Source: Chitinophagaceae bacterium (GTDB taxonomy: Bacteria > Bacteroidota > Bacteroidia > Chitinophagales > Chitinophagaceae). Taken from it: a DNA stretch of 51,805 nt. Under the pieces are notes generated by a model. The model was not told where the DNA came from. It searched no databases and worked only from the letters and a program-made list of their open reading frames with translations. The stretch covers positions 1 to 51,805 of the forward strand of contig CANFLL010000020.1 of the NCBI GenBank assembly GCA_947447825.1, written 5' to 3'. The translations under genes were made by a program, and so were the position numbers. The first letter of the stretch is position 1, and each line of letters starts with the position of its first letter. Shown piece by piece: positions 8,101-15,678 of the stretch.

Positions 8101-9928
8101 CAACAACGGAACAATCAACTTAACCGACAATTCAACCTTTAGCGGTAGCATCACAAACAATGGTATCATTACTGGTGCTGGTTCTTATTTAGCTGCTAAG
8201 AAATTGACTTTAACTGGTACTGGTGCAAACTTAGCTGGTAATGGTTCAATTGGTGTTTTAGAAATCAATACTACTGGTACTATTTCTAACACTGGTTCTG
8301 ATTCATTGAAAGTAGTTAACAAATTAATCTTGACTAAAGGTACTTTGGCATCTAACGGTAAATTAACTATCAAATCTTCTTCATTAGATAGCACAGCTGT
8401 TGTTGATGTGGTTACTAATGGTAGTGTTTCTGGTAATGTAGTTGCTGAGCGTTTTATTCCTGCTGGTTTCCGTGCTTATCGCGATTTAACTCCAGGTGTA
8501 AACACTAATGGCGGTACAATTTTCAGCAACTGGCAAGAAGGTGGTAACAAGACTTCTGGTTATGGTGTATTCATTACAGGTGTTAAGGGTACAGCAGGTA
8601 GTTTTGATGCTACTTCTGGTTTAGACTTCACTGGTGGTGGTGGAGCTTCTGCTTATTCATATAGAAATGGTATTTGGTCGGCTTACAGCAGTGCAAACAG
8701 CCAATACACTAAGTCTGGTGCTTTAGCTAATCTTGATTATCACTACGGATACCGTGTATTAGTTAGAGGCGACAGAGGTTTCAATATTGCTGCTACTGGT
8801 TTGTCTCTTTACTTCATGGTAAACAAAACTACTTTGAGAGCTAGTGGTACGTTAGTAACTGGTGATGTAGTGTACAATTCTACTTATTTGAATACTGCTT
8901 TGAATGGTTTCAGCATGATTGGTAACCCTTATTTGGCTCCACTAGATTGGGATGCTGTTGCTAATGACGCTTCTTATGCTTCTTCTAAGTTAACATCTTC
9001 TTACTATTTCATTACTCGTAATGATTCTACTAATACAGATGGACCTAAAGGTGCTTTGAGTTTCTACGCTTCTTATGATCCTAATTTTGGATCAAGTGTT
9101 GAAGGTATTCAAGCTAGATACATTATGCCAGGAAGTGCATTCTTCGTTCAGAATGATGGTAGTGCTGCTACTGGTTCATTCACAATTAAGGAAGCACACA
9201 AAGCTGCTAATAACTCAAGAAAACAATATGGTTTATTCAGCGCAACTGCTTCAAACAACTTATATGTTTCTTTATATAAGAACACCGAAGTAGGATTTGT
9301 AAAAGCTGATGGTATCAAATTGGTAGTTAATAAATCATTGGCTGCTAATCGTGGTGTTAACAAATTTGCTAATGCTTCTGATAACCTTTCTATTGTTGAT
9401 GGTAACAATTCGTTTGCAATTGCTGGTTACAAAAACCTAACTGCTACTGATACAATCAATCTTTCTCTAAGTCAACTTACAGTAGGAACTTCATACAAAT
9501 TGAACCTAAACGCTGCTGGTTTCAATGTTGAAGGTTTAACTGCTTATTTGTTAGATAAAAACTCAAACACTACTACAGAATTAAAATCAGAAGGAACAAA
9601 CGTAACATTTACTGCTTCTAATGCAACTCGTTATGCCATTGTTTTCTCTGCTGCTAAAGCTGCAACTACAACTATTGCTACTTCTATCAGTGCTTTCCCT
9701 AATCCATTAGTGGGTAACACTTTGCACCTTTCTACTAGCAACCTTGCTGCTGGAAAATATAGTGTAGCAGTTTACAATGTATTGGGACAAAAAGTATTTA
9801 CTTCTCAAATCAATGCTGCTTCTAGCATCCAAAATTTGAAAGTAGGTTCTTTGACTGCTGGTAATTACACTGTTGCTGTTAGCAATAACAGTAAAGTAGT
9901 TTACAGTACTGTTTTACAAGTTAAATAA
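5117..9928 (+). CDS. Giant T9SS-sorted surface protein with internal tandem duplication
   Basis: A 1603-residue protein with a signal peptide (residues 1-20, ending GNAQ). Residues ~23-456 and ~470-903 are two copies of one module at an exact 447-residue period (for example YRGAF at 30 and 477). Each contains predicted beta-helix-like stretches (GTVIRGD, NNIEGI, APIVFTSNKP). A Gly/Asn/Thr-rich repeat region (about 915-1070) follows, then a region typical of T9SS cargo (AERFIPAG near 1109, GNPYLAP near 1268) and a C-terminal type A sorting domain (FPNPLVGN near 1527, ending LQVK). Codons are strongly biased to GGT, GCT, ACT and TCT, suggesting high expression. Probably an abundant surface or matrix protein. 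No enzymatic motif was found. Confidence 0.8.
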   Translation: MMKKNFLGFVLLLAAISGNAQVQFLKSVNYRGAFAPSPTEMWTKGWANWDPQNTVYGTATRTVKGAITKDTRWSKDTVYLLQGLVYVMNNATLTIDAGTVIRGDFNVANTSLVITKGSKVYAVGTASAPIVFTSNKPAGSRNPGDWGGVILLGKAPINVSGGSNNIEGITATDTTAYGGTDPNDNSGTLKYVRCEFGGYIFQPNKEINGFTFGGVGRGTTIDYVQSSYANDDAFEWFGGTVNCSHLISYRGIDDEFDTDNGFSGTVQFCLGVRDPNLGDATWNVSGGSTSEGFESDNDATGSTNTPKTSAIFSNITFIGPLRGDASSTNQAAIYPAFRRNARIRRNSELKVVNCVMMDYPRGLFVDNNGTAPTSANALAGTMIFANNILAGNVAGQVIEPNNTSVFPTIYSWFASNHNDSLVSTSGLLTRPYDWTNPDFRPATGSIALSGADFTNSLIAPYVIVEATNKNVIKKVDYRGAFAPAPTAMWTAGWANWDPNNTVYPATTVTVKGAITSNTTWTKNNTYLIQGLVYVMNGATLTIEAGTVIRGDYTVANTSLVITKGSKLNAVGTVNAPIVFTSNKPVGNRAPGDWGGLILLGQAPINVAAGSNNIEGIVATDTTSYGGTDPEDNSGIIKYVRVEFGGYIFQPNKEINGVTFGGVGRGTTVDYVQSSFANDDAFEWFGGNVNCSHLISYRGVDDEFDTDNGFSGTCQFLLGVRDPQLGDATWNVSGGSTSEGFESDNDATGSANSPLTSAIFTNVTFVGPLRGDASATNQAAIYPAFRRNARIRRNSRLRVLNCVMMDYPRGLFVDNNGTVPTSAAALSGSMRFSNNLLAGNVKGQVIEPNNTSVFPTIYSWFADNHNDSLVSTTGILVNPYNFTSPDYRPATSSPALVNYNFTDTIFNGVLSANTYDLTVPSGDASTVSSDLTYNNVTLSGGTLTINSGVTLTITGNLALNSGTIINNGGTIVYGSALTVNAGNSVSFNGVFGNDIINNGTINLTDNSTFSGSITNNGIITGAGSYLAAKKLTLTGTGANLAGNGSIGVLEINTTGTISNTGSDSLKVVNKLILTKGTLASNGKLTIKSSSLDSTAVVDVVTNGSVSGNVVAERFIPAGFRAYRDLTPGVNTNGGTIFSNWQEGGNKTSGYGVFITGVKGTAGSFDATSGLDFTGGGGASAYSYRNGIWSAYSSANSQYTKSGALANLDYHYGYRVLVRGDRGFNIAATGLSLYFMVNKTTLRASGTLVTGDVVYNSTYLNTALNGFSMIGNPYLAPLDWDAVANDASYASSKLTSSYYFITRNDSTNTDGPKGALSFYASYDPNFGSSVEGIQARYIMPGSAFFVQNDGSAATGSFTIKEAHKAANNSRKQYGLFSATASNNLYVSLYKNTEVGFVKADGIKLVVNKSLAANRGVNKFANASDNLSIVDGNNSFAIAGYKNLTATDTINLSLSQLTVGTSYKLNLNAAGFNVEGLTAYLLDKNSNTTTELKSEGTNVTFTASNATRYAIVFSAAKAATTTIATSISAFPNPLVGNTLHLSTSNLAAGKYSVAVYNVLGQKVFTSQINAASSIQNLKVGSLTAGNYTVAVSNNSKVVYSTVLQVK
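5183..6484 (+). repeat. Intragenic duplication, copy 1
   Basis: First copy of the ~434-residue module in the 1603-aa protein. It aligns with copy 2 (6524-7825) at a constant offset of 1341 bp, at least from the YRGAF motif to the central GDATWNVSGG motif. The DNA contains long identical stretches, for example starting at 5945 and 7286. Confidence 0.85.
6524..7825 (+). repeat. Intragenic duplication, copy 2
   Basis: Second copy of the module, offset by 1341 bp (447 codons) from copy 1. Both protein and DNA remain very similar. This implies a fairly recent tandem duplication or ongoing gene conversion, and makes the locus open to deletion by recombination. Confidence 0.85.
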
Positions 9929-9939
9929 TTAATAATTAG

Positions 9940-9973
9940 CCAACAGCAGCAATCAAGTTGCTGTTGGTTCTTT
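9940..9973 (+). terminator. Rho-independent terminator after the 1603-aa gene
   Basis: CCAACAGCA pairs with TGCTGTTGG (9-bp stem, arms at 9940-9948 and 9959-9967), followed by TTCTTTTTT. It begins 12 bp after the stop codon. Confidence 0.75.
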
Positions 9974-10001
9974 TTTACTTAAATTTTAAATTAAATAAAA
10001 G

Positions 10002-10238
10002 ATGAAAAAAACAATTTTAAAATTAACTAAAGTAGCAGCAGCTACTATGTTGATGGTTGCAACTGCAACAATTGCTAATGCTCAAGGTGGTGTAGTTAAT
10101 GGAGGTACTGATTTAGGTGATTCAACTCCTGCTGAAGTTCCATTAGATCCAAACATGACTATCATGTTTGTTGCAACTGCTATCTTGTTTATTACTTACA
10201 AGTTTAAGAAAGGTGAACTTAACATGTTTGCTAAATAA
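10002..10238 (+). CDS. Small exported protein with PID-CTERM-like tail
   Basis: A 78-residue protein. The signal peptide covers residues 1-27 (ends IANAQ). A short Gly-rich mature part (GGVVNGGTDLGDSTP) leads to Pro-Leu-Asp at 47-49, then a hydrophobic helix (about 52-66) and a basic cluster (YKFKK, 66-70). Motif, helix, then basic residues is the arrangement of PID-CTERM/PEP-CTERM-type sorting signals, which exosortase-like enzymes process. The tail after the basic cluster (GELNMFAK) is longer than usual and the motif is PLD rather than PID. It sits between T9SS cargo genes, and its mature start resembles that of the 11566 protein (AQGG..NG.G). Simple membrane anchoring is the alternative. 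Confidence 0.6.
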   Translation: MKKTILKLTKVAAATMLMVATATIANAQGGVVNGGTDLGDSTPAEVPLDPNMTIMFVATAILFITYKFKKGELNMFAK

Positions 10239-10281
10239 AGCACACGTTAGCTTTTAATCACAATAACAAAAGTTTAGTTAT

Positions 10282-10322
10282 GCGTACAAAAAATTCAATT
10301 GAATTTTTTGTACGCTTTTTTG
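10282..10322 (+). terminator. Perfect 17-bp-arm palindrome terminator
   Basis: GCGTACAAAAAATTCAA (10282-10298) is followed directly by its exact reverse complement (10299-10315) and a T-run. It closes the 78-aa gene. It also overlaps the first codons of the longest possible reading of the next ORF, which argues for the later start at 10361. Confidence 0.85.
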
Positions 10323-10360
10323 GTAAATACGAATTGAATTATCTCTTAAATAAATACAAT

Positions 10361-11497
10361 ATGAAATTATTAATTACAAAATTTAAAATGCCCCTATTAA
10401 TGGGTGTATCTATGTTGGTTATTGGTCAAACAGCCGTTAATGCAAAAAACAGTATTATTGGGAAACCAGAGCTTGAATTGCACAAAGAGGTAAAGGTTTT
10501 AACCCAAAAATTATTAAGCCCACAAGGAACTGCCTACAGCTTATATGTTAATTTGATGAAGAACACCGTTTCTGGTTTCGGTCAGGCTAATAATGTTAAG
10601 TTTCTACTTAATTCATCATTGAAAGCAAATGGTGCTGGTACTAATCAGTTGCTAAACACCTCAGATAATATTTATTTTGTTGAAAAAACTAAGTCTTTAT
10701 CTGTTGATGGATATAATACCATTACCGCTGCCGACACCATTACAATTGCAGTAACTGACTTATCTGTAGGTACTAATTATCAGTTACAACTTATTGCAAC
10801 TGCCTTTAAAGTGCCAGGTGTAACTACTATGATTGTTGATAGATATGCTAACACAATTACTGAATTAACAGGCGATACTACAACTCTTGCTTTTACGCCA
10901 ACAGCAGATGTGAATACTTATGGTAAACGTTTTGCCCTTGCTTTCAAAGTGTCGACTTTACCTATTAGGTTAATTTCTGGTTCTGCCGAAAGACTGAACA
11001 ATGGACAAGTAAAAGTTAATTGGAATACACTTGGTGAAGTTGAATTGGCATCTTACACACTCGAAAGCTCTACTAACGCTGTAAATTATACGGCTGTTTC
11101 TACTGTTGATGCTAAAAATGCAGTTTCGGCTAACTATTCTATCACAGATAGTAAAGCAACAAATGCAACCAAGTACTACAGAATTAAAGCAACTGATGTT
11201 GATGGTTCTGCCACTTACAGTAAAGTTTTTGTTGTTACTGGTATTAGTGCTGCAATTAGTGTTTATCCTAACCCAGTAGTGGGCAACACTTTGCACATTT
11301 CAACCAATAATCTTACAGAAGGTAAATATGCGGTTGCTTTGTACAGTTTGCTTGGTAAAAAGGTTTTTGCTACTACAATTGATGGAAAATCTAACGCTTA
11401 CAACTTAAATATTGGTAAGCAAACGGCTGGTCAATACAGTTTAGTTATCAGTTCAGAAGCAAAAATTATTTCTACTACAACCTTACAAGTTAAATAA
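10361..11497 (+). CDS. T9SS-sorted protein related to the C-terminus of the 1603-aa protein
   Basis: A 378-residue exported protein. The frame is open from 10280, but its first 27 codons lie within a terminator hairpin, so ATG 10361 (MKLLITKFK) is chosen. A signal peptide follows (to about residue 28, VNAK). Residues ~45-190 resemble the 1603-aa protein just before its sorting domain (LYVNLMKNT, NVKFLLNSSLKANG, SDNIYFVE, TDLSVGTNYQLQL). A FnIII-like module comes next (about 200-295, VKVNWNTLGEVELASYTLE), then a T9SS type A domain (VYPNPVVGNTLHIS to LQVK). It appears to be a paralogue of the big protein's C-terminal third with an inserted module. Function unknown. Confidence 0.7.
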   Translation: MKLLITKFKMPLLMGVSMLVIGQTAVNAKNSIIGKPELELHKEVKVLTQKLLSPQGTAYSLYVNLMKNTVSGFGQANNVKFLLNSSLKANGAGTNQLLNTSDNIYFVEKTKSLSVDGYNTITAADTITIAVTDLSVGTNYQLQLIATAFKVPGVTTMIVDRYANTITELTGDTTTLAFTPTADVNTYGKRFALAFKVSTLPIRLISGSAERLNNGQVKVNWNTLGEVELASYTLESSTNAVNYTAVSTVDAKNAVSANYSITDSKATNATKYYRIKATDVDGSATYSKVFVVTGISAAISVYPNPVVGNTLHISTNNLTEGKYAVALYSLLGKKVFATTIDGKSNAYNLNIGKQTAGQYSLVISSEAKIISTTTLQVK

Positions 11498-11508
11498 TAT
11501 CCTTTTTT

Positions 11509-11543
11509 ATGATTAACAGCAATGGCATGTTGCTGTTAATCAT
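11509..11543 (+). terminator. Intercistronic hairpin
   Basis: ATGATTAACAGCAA (11509-11522) pairs with TTGCTGTTAATCAT (11530-11543), a perfect 14-bp stem with a 7-nt loop. No strong T-tract follows (CTTCAAC), so it may be an attenuator or RNA-stability element rather than a full terminator. Its AACAGCAA/TTGCTGTT core resembles the stem of the hairpin at 9940. Confidence 0.55.
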
Positions 11544-11565
11544 TCTTCAACTTAAAAATTAATAT

Positions 11566-12213
11566 ATGAAAAATAGAATGTTATCTCTTTCAAGAATTGT
11601 TGTTGTTATTGTGGTTTTATTATCATCAACCACACTTTTAAATGCTCAAGGTGGCCCTTTAAATGGCGCAGGTGGTGACGGCGATACAACAGTGCCAGTT
11701 AAAAAAATTGATTTATCAGTTACAAGAAATAATGGTCGTGTAAACATCAGTTGGAGTACTATTGGGGAGTCTCAACTTTCTTCTTTTACCATTGAGAAAT
11801 CTCTAAACGCTAGCACGTTTGTTCCTGTTAGCACAGTATCTGCAAAAAATACTTCATCAGCATTTTATGCATATTCTGATGAAGCTACTGCCACAACTTA
11901 CTACAGAATAAAAGCTACTGATAAAGTAGGTAGTGTTTCTTATAGTTCAATTGTAGTGTTGAGTGCTAAAGCTGGCAAGGTGTTAAGTGTGTATCCTAAT
12001 CCTGCGGTTAATTCAATTACACTTACCCACACACCTGCTTCTGTTGGTGCAAGTGTTAGTGTACTTAATATTTTAGGCAAAACTGTTGCAAATAAATCTA
12101 TTTTATTTGGGGCTACTCAAACCTCTTTCAACGTTAGCAGTTTCTCAAAAGGTACTTATATAGTATCTATTTTTAATAATGGACAAACAGAAACCACTCA
12201 ATTTGTGAAGTAG
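11566..12213 (+). CDS. Small T9SS-sorted FnIII-like protein
   Basis: A 215-residue exported protein. The signal peptide (1-27) ends in LNAQ, followed by a Gly-rich start (GGPLNGAGGDGDTTVP) like that of the 78-aa protein at 10002. A FnIII-like module occupies about 41-130 (NNGRVNISWSTIGESQLSSFTIEKS, YYRIKATDKVGS) and a T9SS type A sorting domain the C-terminus (VYPNPAVNS to TTQFVK). No catalytic domain is present. The FnIII-plus-sorting-domain pair also ends the proteins at 3468, 10361 and 31410. It is the last gene of the 5117-12213 cluster. Role unknown, perhaps structural. Confidence 0.72.
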   Translation: MKNRMLSLSRIVVVIVVLLSSTTLLNAQGGPLNGAGGDGDTTVPVKKIDLSVTRNNGRVNISWSTIGESQLSSFTIEKSLNASTFVPVSTVSAKNTSSAFYAYSDEATATTYYRIKATDKVGSVSYSSIVVLSAKAGKVLSVYPNPAVNSITLTHTPASVGASVSVLNILGKTVANKSILFGATQTSFNVSSFSKGTYIVSIFNNGQTETTQFVK

Positions 12214-12245
12214 AATTTTTAAAACTAAAACAACACACAATACAG

Positions 12246-12275
12246 GAGGCTAGCAGAAATGCTGGTCTCTTTTTG
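12246..12275 (+). terminator. Rho-independent terminator closing the T9SS cluster
   Basis: GAGGCTAGC (12246-12254) pairs with GCTGGTCTC (12261-12269), including two G-U pairs, around the loop AGAAAT. A T-run follows. It is 33 bp after the stop of the 11566 gene. Confidence 0.7.
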
Positions 12276-12450
12276 TTTTACCTAGTTTAATATACTTATT
12301 TCGCAGGGGATATTTTTTCATAAGGAACAAGTTTTACTTCACCAATATCTCAAGGATTGTAGGCTATTGTTTCCATAACTACCATTATGAGCTTTAAGGT
12401 TAGTCACCTTTATTTCTCCCTTATATACTTCGATGCTGTTTTGTTAACTA

Positions 12451-12597
12451 TTATTTTATTATACCCTCCACCACGGCGTTCTTAAGTTCAAGCTTTTTTT
12501 TATGTTGTTCAATGTAAAAATCTGCGTAACCCCTTGCAAATATCTTTCTGGAATCTGCGGTTATTTTTTCTCTTAACTTAATTCTACTTTGACACAT
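12451..12597 (-). CDS. Possible 48-aa ORF or gene remnant
   Basis: ATG at 12597 opens a 48-codon frame with protein-like composition: it starts MCQSRIKLREKI, contains FARGYADFYIEQH and ends VVEGIIK. Downstream on the same strand (12300-12450) other frames also read like protein (for example IEVYKGEIKVTNL and EVKLVPYEK) but are broken by stops. The stretch may be a decayed gene whose first 48 codons remain open. Family not recognised, and chance is not excluded. Confidence 0.25.
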   Translation of the reverse strand: MCQSRIKLREKITADSRKIFARGYADFYIEQHKKKLELKNAVVEGIIK

Positions 12598-12886
12598 TAG
12601 ATTTCATAATGTTCGTGTGTAATATTTTGAGGTTAAGCATTCGTTTTTTTATTAAAATCTATAGGACAACAGGCAAACCTTTGTTTTGTTAGAATGAAAT
12701 ATTGAGGTTGGTTACACTTGCTAAAATTGCTTTGACTGAAAGGAATGAGTAATTTCCTTGATTTCAAATGAAGGAAGTTTCACTCATTTCGAAAATCAAA
12801 TTCTGCTGAGTATAATCTATAAAACCCTTTACTGTCAATGCATACATCATTTAATTTAGCAATTTTAGCATCAAAAAACGTCATTT
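12598..12886. other. Intergenic, nothing recognised
   Basis: AT-rich stretch between the tentative 48-aa ORF and the palindrome array. No supported ORF, hairpin or promoter. A plus-strand frame opening at 12838 runs into the array and is treated as a by-product of its 21-bp period. Confidence 0.45.
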
Positions 12887-13067
12887 ACTCACCTGAGTCA
12901 GCCCACGACTCACCTGAGTCGAGGGCTGACTCAGGTGAGTCGTCGACTCACTCAAGTGAATCTTTGTCTGACTCAAGTGAGTCGTCGACAGACTCAGGTG
13001 AATCTTTTTCTGACTCAGGTGAGTCATGGACTGACTCAGGTGAATTTAAGTGTGATTCAGTTGAATA
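12887..13067. repeat. Array B: nine 21-bp palindromic units (GACTCAGGTGAGTC)
   Basis: Palindromic cores of the form GACTCA-RG-TGAGTC or close variants start at 12887, 12907, 12928, 12949, 12970, 12991, 13012, 13033 and 13054. All steps are 21 bp except the first (20). The last core is degenerate (GATTCAGTTGAAT). One frame is open across it and would encode 7-residue D-S-G-E-S-x-x repeats, as expected for a repeat length divisible by three. It lies between convergent genes (11566 plus, 13271 minus). Confidence 0.85.
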
Positions 13068-13270
13068 AACGGAAGAAAGAGGGCAAAAGAAAGTGCTTCA
13101 GAAAAAATGGTATGGCAAATAATCTTTTTGATGATACCTTCAGGAAAAAAGGATAAGGCAGAATGTTTTTTAGCATAGAGGATTTGAAGATTATAGATGC
13201 TTTATAAAACGAATTAGAGTCTCAACTTTAAATTAAAAACTAAAAATTTAATGTTCACAACGTAGAATTT

Positions 13271-14365
13271 CTAAAAAGCTTCACCTAAAATAAAATACAG
13301 GCCACTATTATTGTCTTGTCCAAAGCCATAATCAAGGCGTAAATTCAGCTTTTCGCTTTTGCTAATGGCAAATCGTAGGCCTGCCCCATAAGCATATCGT
13401 AGATCACCAATTGTAAAGTCGGTAAATGTGTTGCCAACATTGCCTGTGCTGCCAAAAACAGCTAACCCCCATCGATTATAAACTGGTAGCCTATACTCTC
13501 CTTGAAACACCAAAAGGTTTTTGTCACGGTACCGTCCACTGTAATAGCCTCTCATACTATTACTCCCACCAAGGCCAGAAAGGCTACGAATAGGTATGTC
13601 GCTGCCTATATTGCCCGTAAAATATCCTTGCAAAGCCAGTACTTGTTGTTTGTAGATAGTGAAATATTTTCTATAATCCAGAACCAAATTACTGTAATTG
13701 TAATCCGAGCCTGTGGTTTTGCCGAAATAAGAATAATGTAGTTGAGCAAAAGTTCCCTTATTTGGTGAGAAAGCTTCTTTACGATCATCGAACGAAAAGC
13801 TTAGTCCTACTCCAGACACAAAATAGGGGGTTCTCCCTGCCACATTTTCCTGATCGAAGAGTCCTTTAGGCTCATAATTTACTTTAAAAACCTTTTGCAT
13901 TTCATACGTTAATCCAATGAAACAATGATTAGCCAAATGTTTCATTAAATGGAGATACGTATAATATTGGCTAAACGTGTAGGACTCCTGTGCCGAATCG
14001 GGCGTGCCAGCACCGATCCCCCAAAATTTATCTGGATAATTGCTATATGAAAGTTGTTCATTGAGGATATAATGCTCTTTTTTGAAATATTGTGTGCCAT
14101 TAATGCCCGCAATGAATTGTTTTTTTAATGAATAAAGGGCTATTCCTTGCATGTTTGACGTGCGGGTAGTTGTGTCAGATTTATAAAGATGAAAGGTGGC
14201 AGAAGTGGCAACGCCAAACGACCAATTAGTTTCTATTGAACGAGTAATTACCGGAAAAACAAGCAGTTGTTTAAGGTGCAAAGTATCCTTTATGGGGCTT
14301 TGAGCAACGCAATTGCCTGCAAACAATACAAATATGAAAGCTGAAATCCAAAGTCTTAAATTCAT
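13271..14365 (-). CDS. BamA/TamA-family outer membrane barrel protein
   Basis: A 364-residue protein with a signal peptide (1-21, ends CVAQ) and a C-terminal barrel of the bacterial surface antigen (D15) family. The signature is MRGYY at 271-275, matching the conserved (V/I)RG(F/Y) loop motif of Omp85 barrels, and the chain ends in the terminal Phe expected for a barrel insertion signal. No POTRA repeats precede the barrel, so it is shorter than BamA or TamA. Such stand-alone barrels are frequent in Bacteroidota, and their cargo is mostly unknown. It is monocistronic with a 242-bp spacer upstream. Confidence 0.78.
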   Translation of the reverse strand: MNLRLWISAFIFVLFAGNCVAQSPIKDTLHLKQLLVFPVITRSIETNWSFGVATSATFHLYKSDTTTRTSNMQGIALYSLKKQFIAGINGTQYFKKEHYILNEQLSYSNYPDKFWGIGAGTPDSAQESYTFSQYYTYLHLMKHLANHCFIGLTYEMQKVFKVNYEPKGLFDQENVAGRTPYFVSGVGLSFSFDDRKEAFSPNKGTFAQLHYSYFGKTTGSDYNYSNLVLDYRKYFTIYKQQVLALQGYFTGNIGSDIPIRSLSGLGGSNSMRGYYSGRYRDKNLLVFQGEYRLPVYNRWGLAVFGSTGNVGNTFTDFTIGDLRYAYGAGLRFAISKSEKLNLRLDYGFGQDNNSGLYFILGEAF

Positions 14366-14607
14366 GATATAAAATAGGTAGGTGGCAAAAGTATTGTTTG
14401 AACTTAAACTAACAATTAAAATTTATTTTAAGTTTTTAATGTATTGTTATAATGTAGGGGGGGTAAAGTTGTAAAAAATTTTAATAGAGGAAAGGAAAAG
14501 AATATTGTTTTAAGGAATCTAGTCAAAATACATTGAGTAGTTTTTAATTCAATACATGGTCTTTTTATTTATTACTTTCAACTTCCTCAGATTGTTATTG
14601 AAGGTTA

Positions 14608-15678
14608 CTAATTATTTATTTTATTTTTAAAATAGATATAGATGGGCTTTTCTATAATCAGATAACCCAAAATAGATATAACCCATAATAGGATAAAATT
14701 TCTGTCGCCAAGATATTGATAGTTGTACACTTTTCGGTTTACATAACCTATGTGAACTAGATAAAAAATGTAGGAAGCATTGCCTAATAATATCATCGTT
14801 TTGGAAGAAAGGAACTTCCTGAAAGTAGTATTCTCTGTTATAAGTCCATAAATTAGTGAGCATACAAATACAGGAAGTGCAAGATTGCGCAAAATGAGTC
14901 CCAAAACATGTTGTGTGCCTTGGTCGAAAGTATCTACCTCAAAAAGACTAATGCAATAATTAGTGGTCAGAATGAATAGTATGCTTAATAGTGTGGTGTT
15001 TTTAGAAGGGAAAAGTTTTGAAATGTCTTTCCCTTTTAGAAATAGATGTGCCAAGAACATACCACTAAAGAATTCGAAAAAGCGACCAAAGAAGCTGCAA
15101 TCAAATATGAAAAGCCAATTGTAGAACCATCTTTCGGGATTGCCATTAGCATAATTCCATCCATAGCCTACAAGCAATGAAATACACAAAAGGGATAAAA
15201 GAAAGCCAAGTGACAGATAGTAATTTCTCTTTAAATAATGATAGATGAAGGGTGCTAATAGATAAAAAGTTAGTTCAACCGTGAGCGACCATGATTGAGG
15301 TAGGCTTTCTAGATTGTATTTGTCGGAAAACCCTTTGAGCAATGTGAAGTTGTAAATTGAAACATTGGTGGGAGGGAAACCATTGTTGACATAGCTAATG
15401 GTTAGGATGATTAGGTAAATAGGAAATATGCGCAGGAATCGTACTGACAAATATTTAAGGTACTGCTTTACTGAACTACAAGGCTTATCTTGATAAGTGT
15501 ACGCAATTAGAAAACCGCTTAGCACAAAGAATAGTGAGACGCCAATATGGAATTCATTTAGATTTTGAATGATAAAATTAGGTAGCCAACCTCGCCAATA
15601 TTTTCTGTTATGGTATAAGAAAACCATTATAGCTGCCACTGCCCGTAAACCTGTTAATGCCTTGAAATGTTCCTTCAC
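14608..15678 (-). CDS. Acyltransferase 3 family membrane protein
   Basis: A 356-residue integral membrane protein of the acyltransferase 3 (OafA/YrhL-like) family, with about ten hydrophobic segments. The conserved start FKALTGLRAVAA...FLYH places Arg12 and His23 where family members have their essential Arg/His, and GVSLFFVLSGFLIAYTY is the typical second-helix signature. Translation most likely begins at GTG (15678): the codon three upstream is a stop and the next ATG lies inside the domain. The family transfers acetyl or other acyl groups to surface glycans or lipids. The substrate cannot be told from the neighbours, which are unrelated envelope genes. Confidence 0.85.
   Translation of the reverse strand: MKEHFKALTGLRAVAAIMVFLYHNRKYWRGWLPNFIIQNLNEFHIGVSLFFVLSGFLIAYTYQDKPCSSVKQYLKYLSVRFLRIFPIYLIILTISYVNNGFPPTNVSIYNFTLLKGFSDKYNLESLPQSWSLTVELTFYLLAPFIYHYLKRNYYLSLGFLLSLLCISLLVGYGWNYANGNPERWFYNWLFIFDCSFFGRFFEFFSGMFLAHLFLKGKDISKLFPSKNTTLLSILFILTTNYCISLFEVDTFDQGTQHVLGLILRNLALPVFVCSLIYGLITENTTFRKFLSSKTMILLGNASYIFYLVHIGYVNRKVYNYQYLGDRNFILLWVISILGYLIIEKPIYIYFKNKINN

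Noticed and set aside
12838-13068. 76-codon ORF with Ser/Asp/Glu heptad repeats
   Set aside because: It is the translation of the 21-bp palindrome array; openness follows from the period being a multiple of three. No signal peptide or domain. Annotated as repeat instead.
14457-14463. Seven-G tract upstream of the BamA-like gene as a phase-variation switch
   Set aside because: It is about 90 bp from the start codon with no promoter element recognised around it. Too little to support a switch.
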